A stretch of DNA of 64,000 nt from an uncultured Litoreibacter sp. (GCA_947494435.1 CANLUY010000001.1:543501-607500); one strand, 5' to 3'. Positions 19,014 to 28,776 are shown, numbered from the stretch's first letter. The notes: a model not told the origin generated them from the sequence alone. Translations and numbers: made by a program.

Positions 19014-20095
19014 TGGCTGATGAAGAAGAAGCCGCTGAAAAATCCCATGAGGCGACCCCTCAAAAATTGGAGCAAGCGCGCAAGAAAGGCGACTTGCCAA
19101 AGTCAACAGACCTGACCGCAGCGGCGGCATATCTCGGACTTATTCTTGCAATTTTGGTTGTTGGACCCCAATCAGTGGATCGATTGGCCGGTATGTCGAG
19201 CCAGCTTATTGCGACATCTGACCAGATCTCCGCCGACGGGTTTGCGGGCACCAGAACGGCTGTCTATGACCAAATTTTCAGCAACCTGTCGATATCTCTA
19301 TTCGGGTTTTTCGCAGTTCCTGCCGTTTTGGTAATCCTTGTTCTAACTGTGGAACGCGCTTGGGTTTTTGCCCCTGAAAAACTGATGCCGAAGCTGTCGC
19401 GCATCTCGATGATCTCGGGCGCAAAGAACAAATTTGGGGCGAATGGGCTATTTGAGTTTGCAAAATCCGCCTTCAAATTGATCATCGTGTCGTTCCTCTT
19501 GTTCTGGTTCGCCCTGAAGAACTTTGAAACGCTCACCGTTTCCGTTGCCTCTACGGCAGCGCAAAATTTGCAAATGATGATCACACTGACATCCGAATTT
19601 CTATTGCTGGTCTTCGTCCTGTCACTGGTCGTTGGCGGCGCGGACTATCTTTGGCAAGTTGCAAGCCATTTGCGGAAAAACCGGATGTCGCGAAAAGAAG
19701 TCGAAGATGAAACCAAGACCAACGAAGGCGATCCGCATCACAAACAAACCAGACGGCAACGCGGCTATGAAATTGCGATGAACCAGATGTTGGCAGATGT
19801 TCCGAAAGCCAACGTGGTGCTGGTCAATCCGACACATTACGCCATCGCGCTGCAATGGGATCGAACGTCTCAAGGCGCTCCAGTCTGTCTTGCGAAGGGT
19901 GTCGATGAAATCGCCGCTCGGATCCGTGAAACCGCGCTCGCTTCGAGCATTCCTATCCATTCAGACCCACCCACCACGCGGGCTATCTATTCCAGCGTCG
20001 ATCTTGGTGAGCAAATCTTGCCAGAGCACTACAAAGCGGTCGCCGTTGCGATACGTTTTGCGGAAACGGTACAGCGGAAATCTGGTAAAAAATGA
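19013..20095 (+). CDS. flhB: Flagellar biosynthesis protein FlhB
   Basis: AEKSHEATPQKLEQARKKGDLPKSTDL; NPTHYAIALQWD autocleavage motif. Confidence 0.97.
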   Translation: MADEEEAAEKSHEATPQKLEQARKKGDLPKSTDLTAAAAYLGLILAILVVGPQSVDRLAGMSSQLIATSDQISADGFAGTRTAVYDQIFSNLSISLFGFFAVPAVLVILVLTVERAWVFAPEKLMPKLSRISMISGAKNKFGANGLFEFAKSAFKLIIVSFLLFWFALKNFETLTVSVASTAAQNLQMMITLTSEFLLLVFVLSLVVGGADYLWQVASHLRKNRMSRKEVEDETKTNEGDPHHKQTRRQRGYEIAMNQMLADVPKANVVLVNPTHYAIALQWDRTSQGAPVCLAKGVDEIAARIRETALASSIPIHSDPPTTRAIYSSVDLGEQILPEHYKAVAVAIRFAETVQRKSGKK

Positions 20096-20430
20096 ACCTT
20101 GATAAAAGCAAGTTGCCCAAGCTGGCGCGTCTCAAAACAGCGACTGATCTCGTGTATCAACGCGACCAGTCACGCTTGGCCAAGGCTCAAAAGACGGTCA
20201 CGGACATTGAGCAAAAAGTGAAGATGATGCGCAATCAACTTGAAGCACCGCATGACTCCGGCGCATTTCTGGTCTCCGCAAAACACCGCGTCTGGATCGA
20301 AAAGTGCTTACGCACGCTCTATGTCGAAAATGCCAAAGCGATTTCGGAGAGAGAGCAGGCGCGCGCGCAGTTGGCCCAGTCTTCCGGCAAAAAAGAAGCA
20401 ATCGCAGAACTGTTCCGACGGTCAGTTTAA
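20092..20430 (+). CDS. Hypothetical coiled-coil protein, FliJ-like by position
   Basis: 112 aa helical, 4-nt overlap with flhB, last gene of the operon. Confidence 0.65.
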   Translation: MNLDKSKLPKLARLKTATDLVYQRDQSRLAKAQKTVTDIEQKVKMMRNQLEAPHDSGAFLVSAKHRVWIEKCLRTLYVENAKAISEREQARAQLAQSSGKKEAIAELFRRSV

Positions 20431-20918
20431 GTATCTTGACGAATAATATCCGTGATCAGCACGTCGGTCACAGCGTCTTTGGCAATCAGATTAATCGCGT
20501 CGAGCAAAGCTTTGCGAAGCGTGTCCAATTTTGTCGGAACAGTGAATTGCCCGTCAAAACCGCCTGAGAACGCGTGATCAAACAGGACGCGTAATGACGT
20601 GTCTCTAATCTTTGGCTCAAGGCTATAGAGTTGCTCAGTCGCCGCCTCGTAAGTCTCAAGCGTTAACGACAACACGACCAACGCAGACACGTTTTCTGAA
20701 GAGACAACAGGAACAACAAACTGATTGTTGAGCTTTACAAAAGCCGGTGGATTCTCTTCCTCATCCGGCGGCGCGGTTTTGTGATCAGCTTTGGCATTTT
20801 CCTTTTCACCATGATCGGCGTCTGCGACGGGTTCCGGCACAGGCCGCAAGAAAAACCCAGCGCCACCGCCCCCAGCGACGCCCAAAACAATAAGGATGAT
20901 CGGCAGTAACTTACCCAT
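20427..20918 (-). CDS. FliL-like flagellar basal-body-associated protein (copy 2)
   Basis: N-terminal TM GKLLPIILIVLGVAGGGGAGFFL, acidic linker, FliL-like domain (VKLNNQFVVPVV...LRVLFDHAFSGGFDG...LRKALLDAINLIAKDAVTDVLITDIIRQ). Confidence 0.7.
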   Translation of the reverse strand: MGKLLPIILIVLGVAGGGGAGFFLRPVPEPVADADHGEKENAKADHKTAPPDEEENPPAFVKLNNQFVVPVVSSENVSALVVLSLTLETYEAATEQLYSLEPKIRDTSLRVLFDHAFSGGFDGQFTVPTKLDTLRKALLDAINLIAKDAVTDVLITDIIRQDT

Positions 20919-20927
20919 GATGCTATC

Positions 20928-21656
20928 CTAGAATGGCAACACAATATCAGCGATTTGCTGGCCAAGTCGTGGCTGTTGCACATCTGTAATTTGGCCGCGG
21001 CCGCCGTAGGATATGCGCGCTGCTGCAATCTTGTCGTAGGAGATTTCGTTCTGACGGGTGATATCAGTTGGGCGCACATAACCGTTCACCAGCAACTCAC
21101 GCAGTTCGAAATTCACGCGCACCTCCTGAGAACCTTGCACAGCGAGCACACCGTTCGGAAGGACATCAACGACGGTGGCGGCGACCCGTAGGGTCAGCTT
21201 CTCATTTCGCCTTACGGACCCCGTGCCATCGGAAGAGCTGGAAGAATTGGTGGACACTGCGTTATCAAGGCTCGCCCCATCAGGCAGTTTTTTATTGAGA
21301 GATTGCGGAAGCCCCAAGAGCCCGGGAATGCTTAGGTTTTCTGACCCCGTTCTGCTTCGTGATGTATTGTTTGAGATCTCTGCTTTGTCATCGATTTCAA
21401 TGACGACCGTTAAAATATCTCCCACACGTTCCGCGCGTTGATTGCCCAGCAAGGAGTCTCGGCCAGATCGCCATAAAGACGCCTCTTGCGTCGGGCGCAC
21501 TGTTTCATTCGTCTCTGGAAACGGTGTCCGCATCATTGCGAAATGTTCGTTGCTTTGCTGGGGCGCATTGAATTCAGGCGCTTTGCCAACCTGTTCAAGC
21601 CGACCACAACCGGAAACCGCCAAGATCAATATTGCAGTGATGGATATGATTTTCAT
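20928..21656 (-). CDS. flgH: Flagellar L-ring protein FlgH
   Basis: Lipobox AVSGC; SLWRSGRDSLLGNQRAERVGDILTVVIEIDDKAEISNNTSRSR; NGVLAVQGSQEVRVNFELRELLVNGYVRPTDI. Confidence 0.95.
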   Translation of the reverse strand: MKIISITAILILAVSGCGRLEQVGKAPEFNAPQQSNEHFAMMRTPFPETNETVRPTQEASLWRSGRDSLLGNQRAERVGDILTVVIEIDDKAEISNNTSRSRTGSENLSIPGLLGLPQSLNKKLPDGASLDNAVSTNSSSSSDGTGSVRRNEKLTLRVAATVVDVLPNGVLAVQGSQEVRVNFELRELLVNGYVRPTDITRQNEISYDKIAAARISYGGRGQITDVQQPRLGQQIADIVLPF

Positions 21657-21665
21657 AAAGGCGTC

Positions 21666-22091
21666 CTACTTCCCGACCCAAACAGTACCGTTTTGATCTA
21701 TTCGGCCTGAAACTGTCGTTCTTGATTGCAAATTGATGACCCGAATTCGGTCGCCATACCCGCCGCGCGCCAACGCGCGCCCCTCGGTCATGATTGTGAG
21801 ACCGTTCACGTTGAAGCCAAGCGAGATGATCTGATTACGGTCGATCAAAGCCGCAGGCCCGATGTCGCTCAACGGAATTGGACGTCCCGCGTAAATAATT
21901 CTGCGCGCCTCAAACCCGGCGACATCCTCTTTGCTGGCGGCCATACCCGCAATCCGCTCGTCAATAAGCTTCACGTCGGAAGGCAATATGATTTCCTGCG
22001 CGCGGATCGTACGCGACGCAACCACAGTGTCAGCGGCAGCATCAGTTACGATCAATGCAAAGATGCAGGATATGAGCGCAGACCGGATCAT
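21666..22091 (-). CDS. flgA: Flagellar P-ring addition protein FlgA
   Basis: SAF-like: RTIRAQEIILPSDVKLIDERIAGMAASKEDVAGFEARRIIYAGRPI; GDRIRVINLQSRTTVSGRIDQNGTVWV. Confidence 0.9.
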   Translation of the reverse strand: MIRSALISCIFALIVTDAAADTVVASRTIRAQEIILPSDVKLIDERIAGMAASKEDVAGFEARRIIYAGRPIPLSDIGPAALIDRNQIISLGFNVNGLTIMTEGRALARGGYGDRIRVINLQSRTTVSGRIDQNGTVWVGK

Positions 22092-22873
22092 CTGATCTGC
22101 GTTGTTGCGCCCAGCATTTGGTCTGCTGCGGTAATGACTTTTGCGTTCAACTCGTAGCCACGCTGCGCCTCGATCAGTTCAGTAATTTCCCGCACCGGAT
22201 CGACAGAGCTGTCTTCAAGAAAGCCCTGACGAAAGAACCCTAACCCTTCCGTACCAGCGGTTCCAATTGTCGCTGGACCCGACGCGTTGGTTTCAAGGAA
22301 AAGGTTGCTGCCCATCGCTTCCAAACCCTTTTCGTTCGAAAAACCAGCCAGCGAAATTTGCCCGAGATTTTCAGGCTCAATTCGATCAGCGAAATACGCA
22401 AAAATCTCACCATCGGCATTGATTGAGATAGAGCGCGCGTCCTCCGGAATCGTCGTGTTTGGCACCAGCGGGAAGCCGTCCGATGTGACGATTAAGCCAT
22501 CACCGGTTCGTTTCAACGCACCATCACGCGTATATGCGGAGACGCCAGAGGGCAGGGTCACTTCAAAATAGCCACGCCCTTCAACAGCGATGTCTAGATC
22601 GCCACCCGTTTGCGACAAGGCACCTTGCGCCACATTGATACTGACTGCAGTCGGGCGCGCGCCAAGCCCCATTTGGACGCCTGCAGGGACAACCGTTCCG
22701 TCAGCCGCATTGATTGTGCCAGCGCGCGTCAATTGCTGGTAATGCAGGTCTGCAAACTCCGCCCGTCGCGTGTTATAGCCCGTCGTCGACATGTTCGCGA
22801 GGTTGTTAGAGATTACGTCAACGCGTGTTTGCTGCGCAGCCATGCCTGTGGCCGCAATTTTCAGTGCATTCAT
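22088..22873 (-). CDS. flgG: Flagellar distal rod protein FlgG
   Basis: MNALKIAATGMAAQQTRVDVISNNLANMSTTGYNTRRAEFADLHYQ; C-terminal ITELIEAQRGYELNAKVITAADQMLGATTQIR. Confidence 0.96.
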   Translation of the reverse strand: MNALKIAATGMAAQQTRVDVISNNLANMSTTGYNTRRAEFADLHYQQLTRAGTINAADGTVVPAGVQMGLGARPTAVSINVAQGALSQTGGDLDIAVEGRGYFEVTLPSGVSAYTRDGALKRTGDGLIVTSDGFPLVPNTTIPEDARSISINADGEIFAYFADRIEPENLGQISLAGFSNEKGLEAMGSNLFLETNASGPATIGTAGTEGLGFFRQGFLEDSSVDPVREITELIEAQRGYELNAKVITAADQMLGATTQIR

Positions 22874-22886
22874 CTTCTGCTCCTTC

Positions 22887-23603
22887 TTATCGTTGGATCA
22901 AAGCCATGATCGACCGCAATCGATCCTCTTCCTTCTCCAAGAAATTCTGACCCATCTCATAAGCGCGCTGCACTTGGATCATCCGTGCAACTTCGCTGAC
23001 CGGGTCCACGTTGGACCCTTCTAGAAAACCTTGAAGCAATGTAGGCGTCTCAACTGGGTCAACCTCGCCATTCACAGCAAACCGAACGCCATCTTCGCGC
23101 ACTAAAGTCGCCCCTTCCTGGGGCGTGACCAATCCGATTTGTGTCAGTGGATTGCCGTTCACACTCAGAGTGCCGTCTTGCGCAAGTTCAATTTGGCCCG
23201 CATCTGCGGGCACAAAGACTGGCGCGCCACCGGCATCGAGCAATCTGTTGCCGTCTGCCGTGACCAAATCGCCCTCAGCGGTTGGGAAAAAGGCACCAGA
23301 CCGGCTGAGACGGACGCCATTCGCCGTCTCAATCTGGAAGAACCCTTCACCTTCGATAGCGAAGTCAAACTGACCGCCTGTTTGCGTTATTGTGCCTTGC
23401 GCAAAGGACGTCTTGTGACTGTCAGCCGTCGCAAAAGACAGCGATTCCTGGCCCGCGCCAACGGCTTTGACATGTTCTGAAAAAATCACGCCATTTGCAC
23501 GAAATCCGGTCGTCGCGAGGTTTGCAATGTTGTTGGCGACGGACTGCATCTCCTTCATCAGACCGGATTGGCGTGTCAGAGAGGCATAGACAGAGTTTGA
23601 CAT
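22887..23603 (-). CDS. flgF: Flagellar rod protein FlgF
   Basis: MSNSVYASLTRQSGLMKEMQSVANNIANLATTGFRANGVIFSEHV; start at internal Met rather than the 23636 ORF start. Confidence 0.92.
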   Translation of the reverse strand: MSNSVYASLTRQSGLMKEMQSVANNIANLATTGFRANGVIFSEHVKAVGAGQESLSFATADSHKTSFAQGTITQTGGQFDFAIEGEGFFQIETANGVRLSRSGAFFPTAEGDLVTADGNRLLDAGGAPVFVPADAGQIELAQDGTLSVNGNPLTQIGLVTPQEGATLVREDGVRFAVNGEVDPVETPTLLQGFLEGSNVDPVSEVARMIQVQRAYEMGQNFLEKEEDRLRSIMALIQR

Positions 23604-23604
23604 G

Positions 23605-23874
23605 TTACCCTCCGACAACCAGCGGGATGACGCCATCTTTCCAAAAACTCGTAAGCGTTTGGGTCATGAACGTCATCGACACCCAAAACACCGCAAGCAT
23701 CGCCGCGACTTTTGGAACAAAGGTCAGTGTCATTTCCTGAATGGATGTCAGAGCCTGAAACAAGCCAACCAAGAGCCCTACGATCAGCGCAGTTGCCAAG
23801 ATCGGCGTGGACATGATGACCGCCGCCATCAGCCCTTGCCTGAGAATGTCAAAGAACTCTGCTTCTCTCATCAC
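23605..23874 (-). CDS. fliQ: Flagellar biosynthesis protein FliQ
   Basis: 89 aa, two TM; VIMSTPILATALIVGLLVGLFQALTSIQEMTLTFVPKVAAMLAV. Confidence 0.95.
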   Translation of the reverse strand: MMREAEFFDILRQGLMAAVIMSTPILATALIVGLLVGLFQALTSIQEMTLTFVPKVAAMLAVFWVSMTFMTQTLTSFWKDGVIPLVVGG

Positions 23875-24146
23875 ACAGGCATCCGCAGAATTTCCTGATA
23901 CGCTTCGACAACCTTGTCGCGCACGGCTGCTGCCGTTTGAATTGCAAGCTCGGACTGGGCGAGGGCTTCAACCAACGCATGCGGGTCAGCGCCACTTGTC
24001 ACGGCCTGCAATGCCGCGTCTTCGCCTTTGTTCATCACATCAGCGAAGTTCTGGGCCGAGGACATGAGCGCATTTCCGGTGTCCGGTTCCGTGACGGGTT
24101 TCGCAGCGCCATACCCTTGCGTTGCGATTTGTGTGTTAATTTCCAT
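23871..24146 (-). CDS. fliE: Flagellar hook-basal body protein FliE
   Basis: FADVMNKGEDAALQAVTSGADPHALVEALAQSELAIQTAAAVRDKVVEAYQEILRMPV. Confidence 0.9.
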   Translation of the reverse strand: MEINTQIATQGYGAAKPVTEPDTGNALMSSAQNFADVMNKGEDAALQAVTSGADPHALVEALAQSELAIQTAAAVRDKVVEAYQEILRMPV

Positions 24147-24154
24147 GGGGTCTC

Positions 24155-24547
24155 CTATCTGCGTAGAATATCAAGGACTGCGGAGGACATTTTCCGCGTT
24201 TGCTCGAACATTTTGAGGTTGGCCTCATAGCTGCGCTGCGCTTCACGCGCGTCAGCCATTTCAACGATAAGGTTCACATTTGACCCCTCGTAATACCCGG
24301 CCGCATCCGCCATCGGGTGGGACGGGTCAAAGAGCTTGGGCAACTGGGACCTGTCCAGTTTGACGTCGCCTTGCTTGACCAAGCCACTGACCTTGCCACC
24401 ATTCATCACTTGTTCAAACGCTGCGGTTTTGCGACGGAACCCCGGCGTATCAAGGTTTGCCATATTCTCGGAGACCAGCCGCAATCTTGCCGCTTGCGCG
24501 CGCATGCCGCTGGCCGCCATTGCCAAGGAATTACTCAGATCTGTCAT
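24155..24547 (-). CDS. flgC: Flagellar rod protein FlgC
   Basis: MTDLSNSLAMAASGMRAQAARLRLVSENMANLDTPGFRRK; YYEGSNVNLIVEMADAREAQRSYEANLKMFEQ. Confidence 0.94.
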   Translation of the reverse strand: MTDLSNSLAMAASGMRAQAARLRLVSENMANLDTPGFRRKTAAFEQVMNGGKVSGLVKQGDVKLDRSQLPKLFDPSHPMADAAGYYEGSNVNLIVEMADAREAQRSYEANLKMFEQTRKMSSAVLDILRR

Positions 24548-24556
24548 GAAAGCTCC

Positions 24557-24949
24557 TTACCGCCCGCGGCCAATACTGGTGCGCAAGATCGTCAATGCAC
24601 TTTGGTAAACGGTCATAGCCCGTGAATGCGCGCGCTCTGCTTCAATGGATTTCAATATCTCCATCTCGACAGAGACAGAGTTCCCATTGGGCGACATCTG
24701 CGCATCAGGGTCTTCGACTGGTTTAAGCGACGTTAGGTCGGCACCCATCGAAAAATGGCCTGCCCGCGTCGCACGACTTGTCATTTGAGGAAAAGGGGCG
24801 CCCTCACTGCCGGGGCGCTCAGGCAACATCATCGCCTTAAAATTTGGCGTATCTGCATTGGCAATGTTCTTTGCCACAACTGATTGCTGGCCAGCCGCGT
24901 GACGCGCCATGGCTTGAGCTGATTGCAAAATCTCTAACGATGTAAGCAT
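24557..24949 (-). CDS. flgB: Flagellar rod protein FlgB
   Basis: MLTSLEILQSAQAMARHAAGQQSVVAKNIANADTPNFKAMMLPE; start at 24949 rather than 25075. Confidence 0.92.
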   Translation of the reverse strand: MLTSLEILQSAQAMARHAAGQQSVVAKNIANADTPNFKAMMLPERPGSEGAPFPQMTSRATRAGHFSMGADLTSLKPVEDPDAQMSPNGNSVSVEMEILKSIEAERAHSRAMTVYQSALTILRTSIGRGR

Positions 24950-25037
24950 CGGGGCTTCTCCCTCGATCGGTTTCAACGAAGCATTAAGAGAGAATCCTTT
25001 AGAAATTGTAATCACCGCCACAAAAGGACAGAACGTC

Positions 25038-26390
25038 ATGAAGGCTTCCAGTTTTGCCACGCTCATCAGCGACATCGAAACGATAAAACCCGTGGACAGG
25101 TTTGGCTTGGTTATGGGGACGGGTGGCGGTCTCGTCGAAGTGTCGGGCCTGTCGCCCTATGCCAGTGTGGGTGATTTGGTCACGGTCAAAAACCGCATGG
25201 CAGAGACCACGGCCGAGGTCCTTTCTGTCTCCAAATCAAAGATATCGATCCTCCCAGAGGCCGGAACGCATGGGATCAGCATTGGTGACACAGTACGCTA
25301 TGCTGGAAGTGGTCACATTTATCCCGACATATCTTGGGTCGGCCGCACGATTGATGCCTATGCGAAACCTCTCGATGGCAAACCACTGAAACCGGGCAGA
25401 GAAGGCCGGTCCGTTCTTGCCAACCCGCCACCAGCTGCGCGACGAAAACGTCTAGGCCCGATGCTTGAAACTGGTTTGACGGCTTTTAACACTTTTCTGC
25501 CCTTGGTGCAGGGCCAACGGATTGGGCTTTTCGCAGGTTCAGGCGTCGGGAAATCAACACTTCTCGCCAGCTTGGCCAAGCAGGTTGAAGCGGATTACGT
25601 CGTTATCGCCCTGGTCGGCGAGCGGGGCCGCGAGGTTCGCGAATTTATCGAGGACACATTAGGCGAAGACGGGCTGAAGAAGGCAGTGGTGGTCGCGGCG
25701 ACCTCGGACCAGTCCCCGGTTCTCAGGCGGCGCGCGGCGTGGACCGCAATGAGTGTGGCCGAATATCTTCGCGATCAAGGCGGGCATGTCTTGCTGTTAA
25801 TGGATTCGATCACGCGCTTTTGCGAAGCCCATCGTGAAATTGCCACGACGACTGGCGAAACGACCGCATTGCGCGGATTTCCTCCTTCAACACCGCAGGC
25901 TCTCATGGGATTGTGCGAGCGCGCGGGTCCTGGCGCCGCGGGTCAAGGCGACATTACGGCTGTTTTTTCCGTCCTCGTTGCGGGCTCAGACATGGACGAA
26001 CCTGTCGCCGATATGGTCAGAGGTGTGCTCGATGGGCACGTCATTCTTGACCGCTCAATTGCAGAACGCGGCAGATTTCCAGCAATTGATATTTTGCGCT
26101 CTGTGTCTCGATGTTATGACGCGGCGACCCCTCAAGAGGTTAAGCCCGCGATTTCAAATGCGCGCACCCTTATGGCCGCGTATGATCAGGCAGAGGTCAT
26201 GATCCAGACCGGGTTATACCAACAAGGCACAGATCCGATGATCGATCGCTCAATAAACGCACGTGCAAAATTTGAAACGTTTTTGTCTTCGTCAGAAGAC
26301 GCAGGGCATGTCACGATTGACGAGGCGCGCGAGCAACTTTTGACACTACTGCAAACTGTGAACGGACCAGCCCACCAGAAGGCGACCTAG
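25038..26390 (+). CDS. fliI: Flagellum-specific ATPase FliI
   Basis: GQRIGLFAGSGVGKSTLLASLAKQ Walker A; ALVGERGREVREFIED; VLLLMDSITRFCEAHREIATTTGE. Confidence 0.96.
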   Translation: MKASSFATLISDIETIKPVDRFGLVMGTGGGLVEVSGLSPYASVGDLVTVKNRMAETTAEVLSVSKSKISILPEAGTHGISIGDTVRYAGSGHIYPDISWVGRTIDAYAKPLDGKPLKPGREGRSVLANPPPAARRKRLGPMLETGLTAFNTFLPLVQGQRIGLFAGSGVGKSTLLASLAKQVEADYVVIALVGERGREVREFIEDTLGEDGLKKAVVVAATSDQSPVLRRRAAWTAMSVAEYLRDQGGHVLLLMDSITRFCEAHREIATTTGETTALRGFPPSTPQALMGLCERAGPGAAGQGDITAVFSVLVAGSDMDEPVADMVRGVLDGHVILDRSIAERGRFPAIDILRSVSRCYDAATPQEVKPAISNARTLMAAYDQAEVMIQTGLYQQGTDPMIDRSINARAKFETFLSSSEDAGHVTIDEAREQLLTLLQTVNGPAHQKAT

Positions 26391-26761
26391 ACCAGATTTG
26401 AAGGGTCTTTATCCGTTTTACATCAGTTTAGATCGGGTGGATGCTTTCAGGCAGTTGGCAAGCCGAAGGAAGTTATGCCTTATCTCTCCAAGTATTGGGC
26501 AATTCGCGGCAGCTTCCATCAAACCGACGAAAACTGAAACGAACATTGGCGTTCGCCGCGCATTTGGTCTTCTACTTTCCAAAACGACGAAAATCAGAAA
26601 AAGCAAAACGGAAACAGCCTCCCACGTAATTCAGAATGAACACCGCATTGGCGTCGATGAATGGCAATGAAACAATTCGCGAGTTGACCGATGGGCTCGG
26701 AAGACATGCGACAATAACCCAAAGTCGGAAGAGGCCATTCCATATCGGTGAAACTATTTCT

Positions 26762-27190
26762 TTAGATCCCGGCAGTCGAACGGCGCGGGACGTTGAAGAA
26801 GAGCAGTTCAAACAAGCGTAAGCCGAGCTCAGCCGATTGGGTCTCGCCAATAAATTTGCGGTCAGAAATGCCAATCTTGGACCGGTAAGTGACCTGCAAA
26901 ACAACTGGGTTCGCAAACGTCTGACTGGCCACCCAGATCCTGTCTAAGCTGCCATTGATTTCGCGATCCGCTTTTCACTCTTGGTGTAAGACAGCAACAT
27001 GAATTCGACCGGCGTCTACAAAACCAAACACCAACACTTTTCCTTTGGCGGCAAGACGCCCTCAATGATCAATCGATAGCGGCTTGGATCATCATCTCTG
27101 ATCATCAAATGGATGAGCAGGGCAAGCTGGAACACGACCAATTTGAGACTTCTGGACCAACTCAGTCTACGACCGACAATTTGTTGTTTC
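26762..27190 (-). pseudogene. Decayed coding segment of unknown family downstream of the DUF1217 gene
   Basis: Two protein-like segments in different minus-strand frames: SLKLVVFQLALLIHLMIRDDDPSRYRLIIEGVLPPKEK, then VLVFGFVDAGRIHVAVLHQE(TGA, 26975-26977)KADREINGSLDRIWVASQTFANPVVLQVTYRSKIGISDRKFIGETQSAELGLRLFELLFFNVPRRSTAGI*. Confidence 0.4.
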
Positions 27191-27206
27191 TTGCCAGGAC
27201 GCGCCG

Positions 27207-28007
27207 CTAGACATCGTAGGAGAAGGTTGAAGACTGCAGCAAAGAAAGGGCGATATTCTGACCGCTTAATGCGGATGTCGAACTCAACTGGGACTGCAAA
27301 AGAAACTGGTCAACAATTCGTTCCTGCGCTTCTTTGTCTGCAAATTGCGAAATGTCCTCAGACCCGAAAACAGAATTGGCCCTATCTTTGAACTCTCCAA
27401 GTTGATCATCAATTGGCAGGTTTGCAAAAGATGCGGGGAGTCTGAATGCGACCTCAAAGACTTTTCGTAACGGAGGAGACCCCATTACCGAAAACCACTT
27501 TGCATCATTCGACAACCCTGATGTCGCGATGTCCCCCAAGTTGCGTTGCAAGTTCAACGCAAGCCGAAAATCAGGGTTTTGATCACCAACAGCACTTTCG
27601 AATGACTGATCTACGTATCTGGCCGTAATATCTCGGGTGAATGCTGTATTCGATGCTGCAGGATTTGGAAATGAAAAGGCGTCAGCAAATTTTTGATACC
27701 TATTATCGGCCAAAAGATTGGAAAGGGCAGATTGGCTTTCAGTGCCGTCCTCTAAAACCCGCCTTATGAAATACTTGTTGTTGATGTCATCCTGCAACCC
27801 ATATGCACCAAGCGCGACATTCAATAGCCTCCGATCCGCAACGAGGTCTTCCGCCGTATTCAGTTTGGGAAACTCACTTTCAAAGTAGTCAATATCGCGT
27901 TGAACCGAACTGCTTTCACTGAAAGCTTCTTTCTGGGCCTCTACAGTTCTGGTCAAAAAGTTCCAACCAACTAAGCCTGTGCTTGGTAATACGGGTGAAA
28001 ATGTCAT
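27207..28007 (-). CDS. DUF1217 family flagellar-associated protein
   Basis: Repeated 'DIDYFESEFPKLNTAEDLVADRRLLNVALGAYGLQDDINNKYFIRRVLEDG' typical of DUF1217; clustered with flbT/flaF. Confidence 0.82.
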   Translation of the reverse strand: MTFSPVLPSTGLVGWNFLTRTVEAQKEAFSESSSVQRDIDYFESEFPKLNTAEDLVADRRLLNVALGAYGLQDDINNKYFIRRVLEDGTESQSALSNLLADNRYQKFADAFSFPNPAASNTAFTRDITARYVDQSFESAVGDQNPDFRLALNLQRNLGDIATSGLSNDAKWFSVMGSPPLRKVFEVAFRLPASFANLPIDDQLGEFKDRANSVFGSEDISQFADKEAQERIVDQFLLQSQLSSTSALSGQNIALSLLQSSTFSYDV

Positions 28008-28408
28008 GTCAGATGAGTCGCGAGTAAGCGGTCCTCACGAGGAAGAAGACCACGAAGTGCCTTTAAGGCCGGATATACACTTTCTTGGTTCAAACGCTCC
28101 GTCGCAGTATTCAACAACGTTTTACTATCGTCATCGACCAGAACTTGGCTCAACTGCTCAATTCCACGTAATGCTTGATGCTTTGCCTCTTCAAATTCAG
28201 CGTCACCGGACAGAATAAGCTGCAAAACATAGCAGACACGACGCACTGGCGTGTTTGCATCTTCGGGATGAATTGCATCTCGAAGACGCAGAATATTTGC
28301 GTTTGGTGTCAGGATGTTCAACCGCCCGCGACGGTCACCGTTTTCAATGACGGCGCCGTTCACCAAAACCCGCTCCTTTGGACCAAGTTTGAGGACGAGA
28401 CCAGTCAT
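28004..28408 (-). CDS. flbT: Flagellar biosynthesis repressor FlbT
   Basis: LVLKLGPKERVLVNGAVIENGDRRGRLNILTPNANILRLRDAIHPEDANTPVRRVCYVLQLILSGD. Confidence 0.93.
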   Translation of the reverse strand: MTGLVLKLGPKERVLVNGAVIENGDRRGRLNILTPNANILRLRDAIHPEDANTPVRRVCYVLQLILSGDAEFEEAKHQALRGIEQLSQVLVDDDSKTLLNTATERLNQESVYPALKALRGLLPREDRLLATHLT

Positions 28409-28776
28409 CTGTCATCTCCCGAATTCAGTCCGCGAAGAATTGAGACGTTGATATCCACCAATGGATGGACATCGGCATCGCCTTTCAAAACTTTGCGAGA
28501 GTGCAACAAGGTAAACTCATAAAGGTAAAACAAGCTGGCTTTGAGGTCTTTGGAGAACTGGTTGTCAGTATCGCCAACGCTAGATGCGATGAGTGACCAC
28601 ATACGACGGTTTTCATCGACCGCCTTGATAAGAGCGAGGAAATTGTCCGGATCAGAGACGGTCATCTTCAACTTGCTCGTTACCCGCGCAATGACATCAT
28701 ATTCGAGTGAACGATCTGTTTTGACGGGCGCGCTATGTTCGGCGTAAGCGTCAAAGGCCTGCTGTGCGTATGTCAC
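28405..28776 (-). CDS. flaF: Flagellar biosynthesis regulator FlaF
   Basis: AQQAFDAYAEHSAPVKTDRSLEYDVIARVTSKL; NRRMWSLIASSVGDTDNQFSKDLKASLFYLYEFTLLHSRKVL. Confidence 0.92.
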   Translation of the reverse strand: MTYAQQAFDAYAEHSAPVKTDRSLEYDVIARVTSKLKMTVSDPDNFLALIKAVDENRRMWSLIASSVGDTDNQFSKDLKASLFYLYEFTLLHSRKVLKGDADVHPLVDINVSILRGLNSGDDR

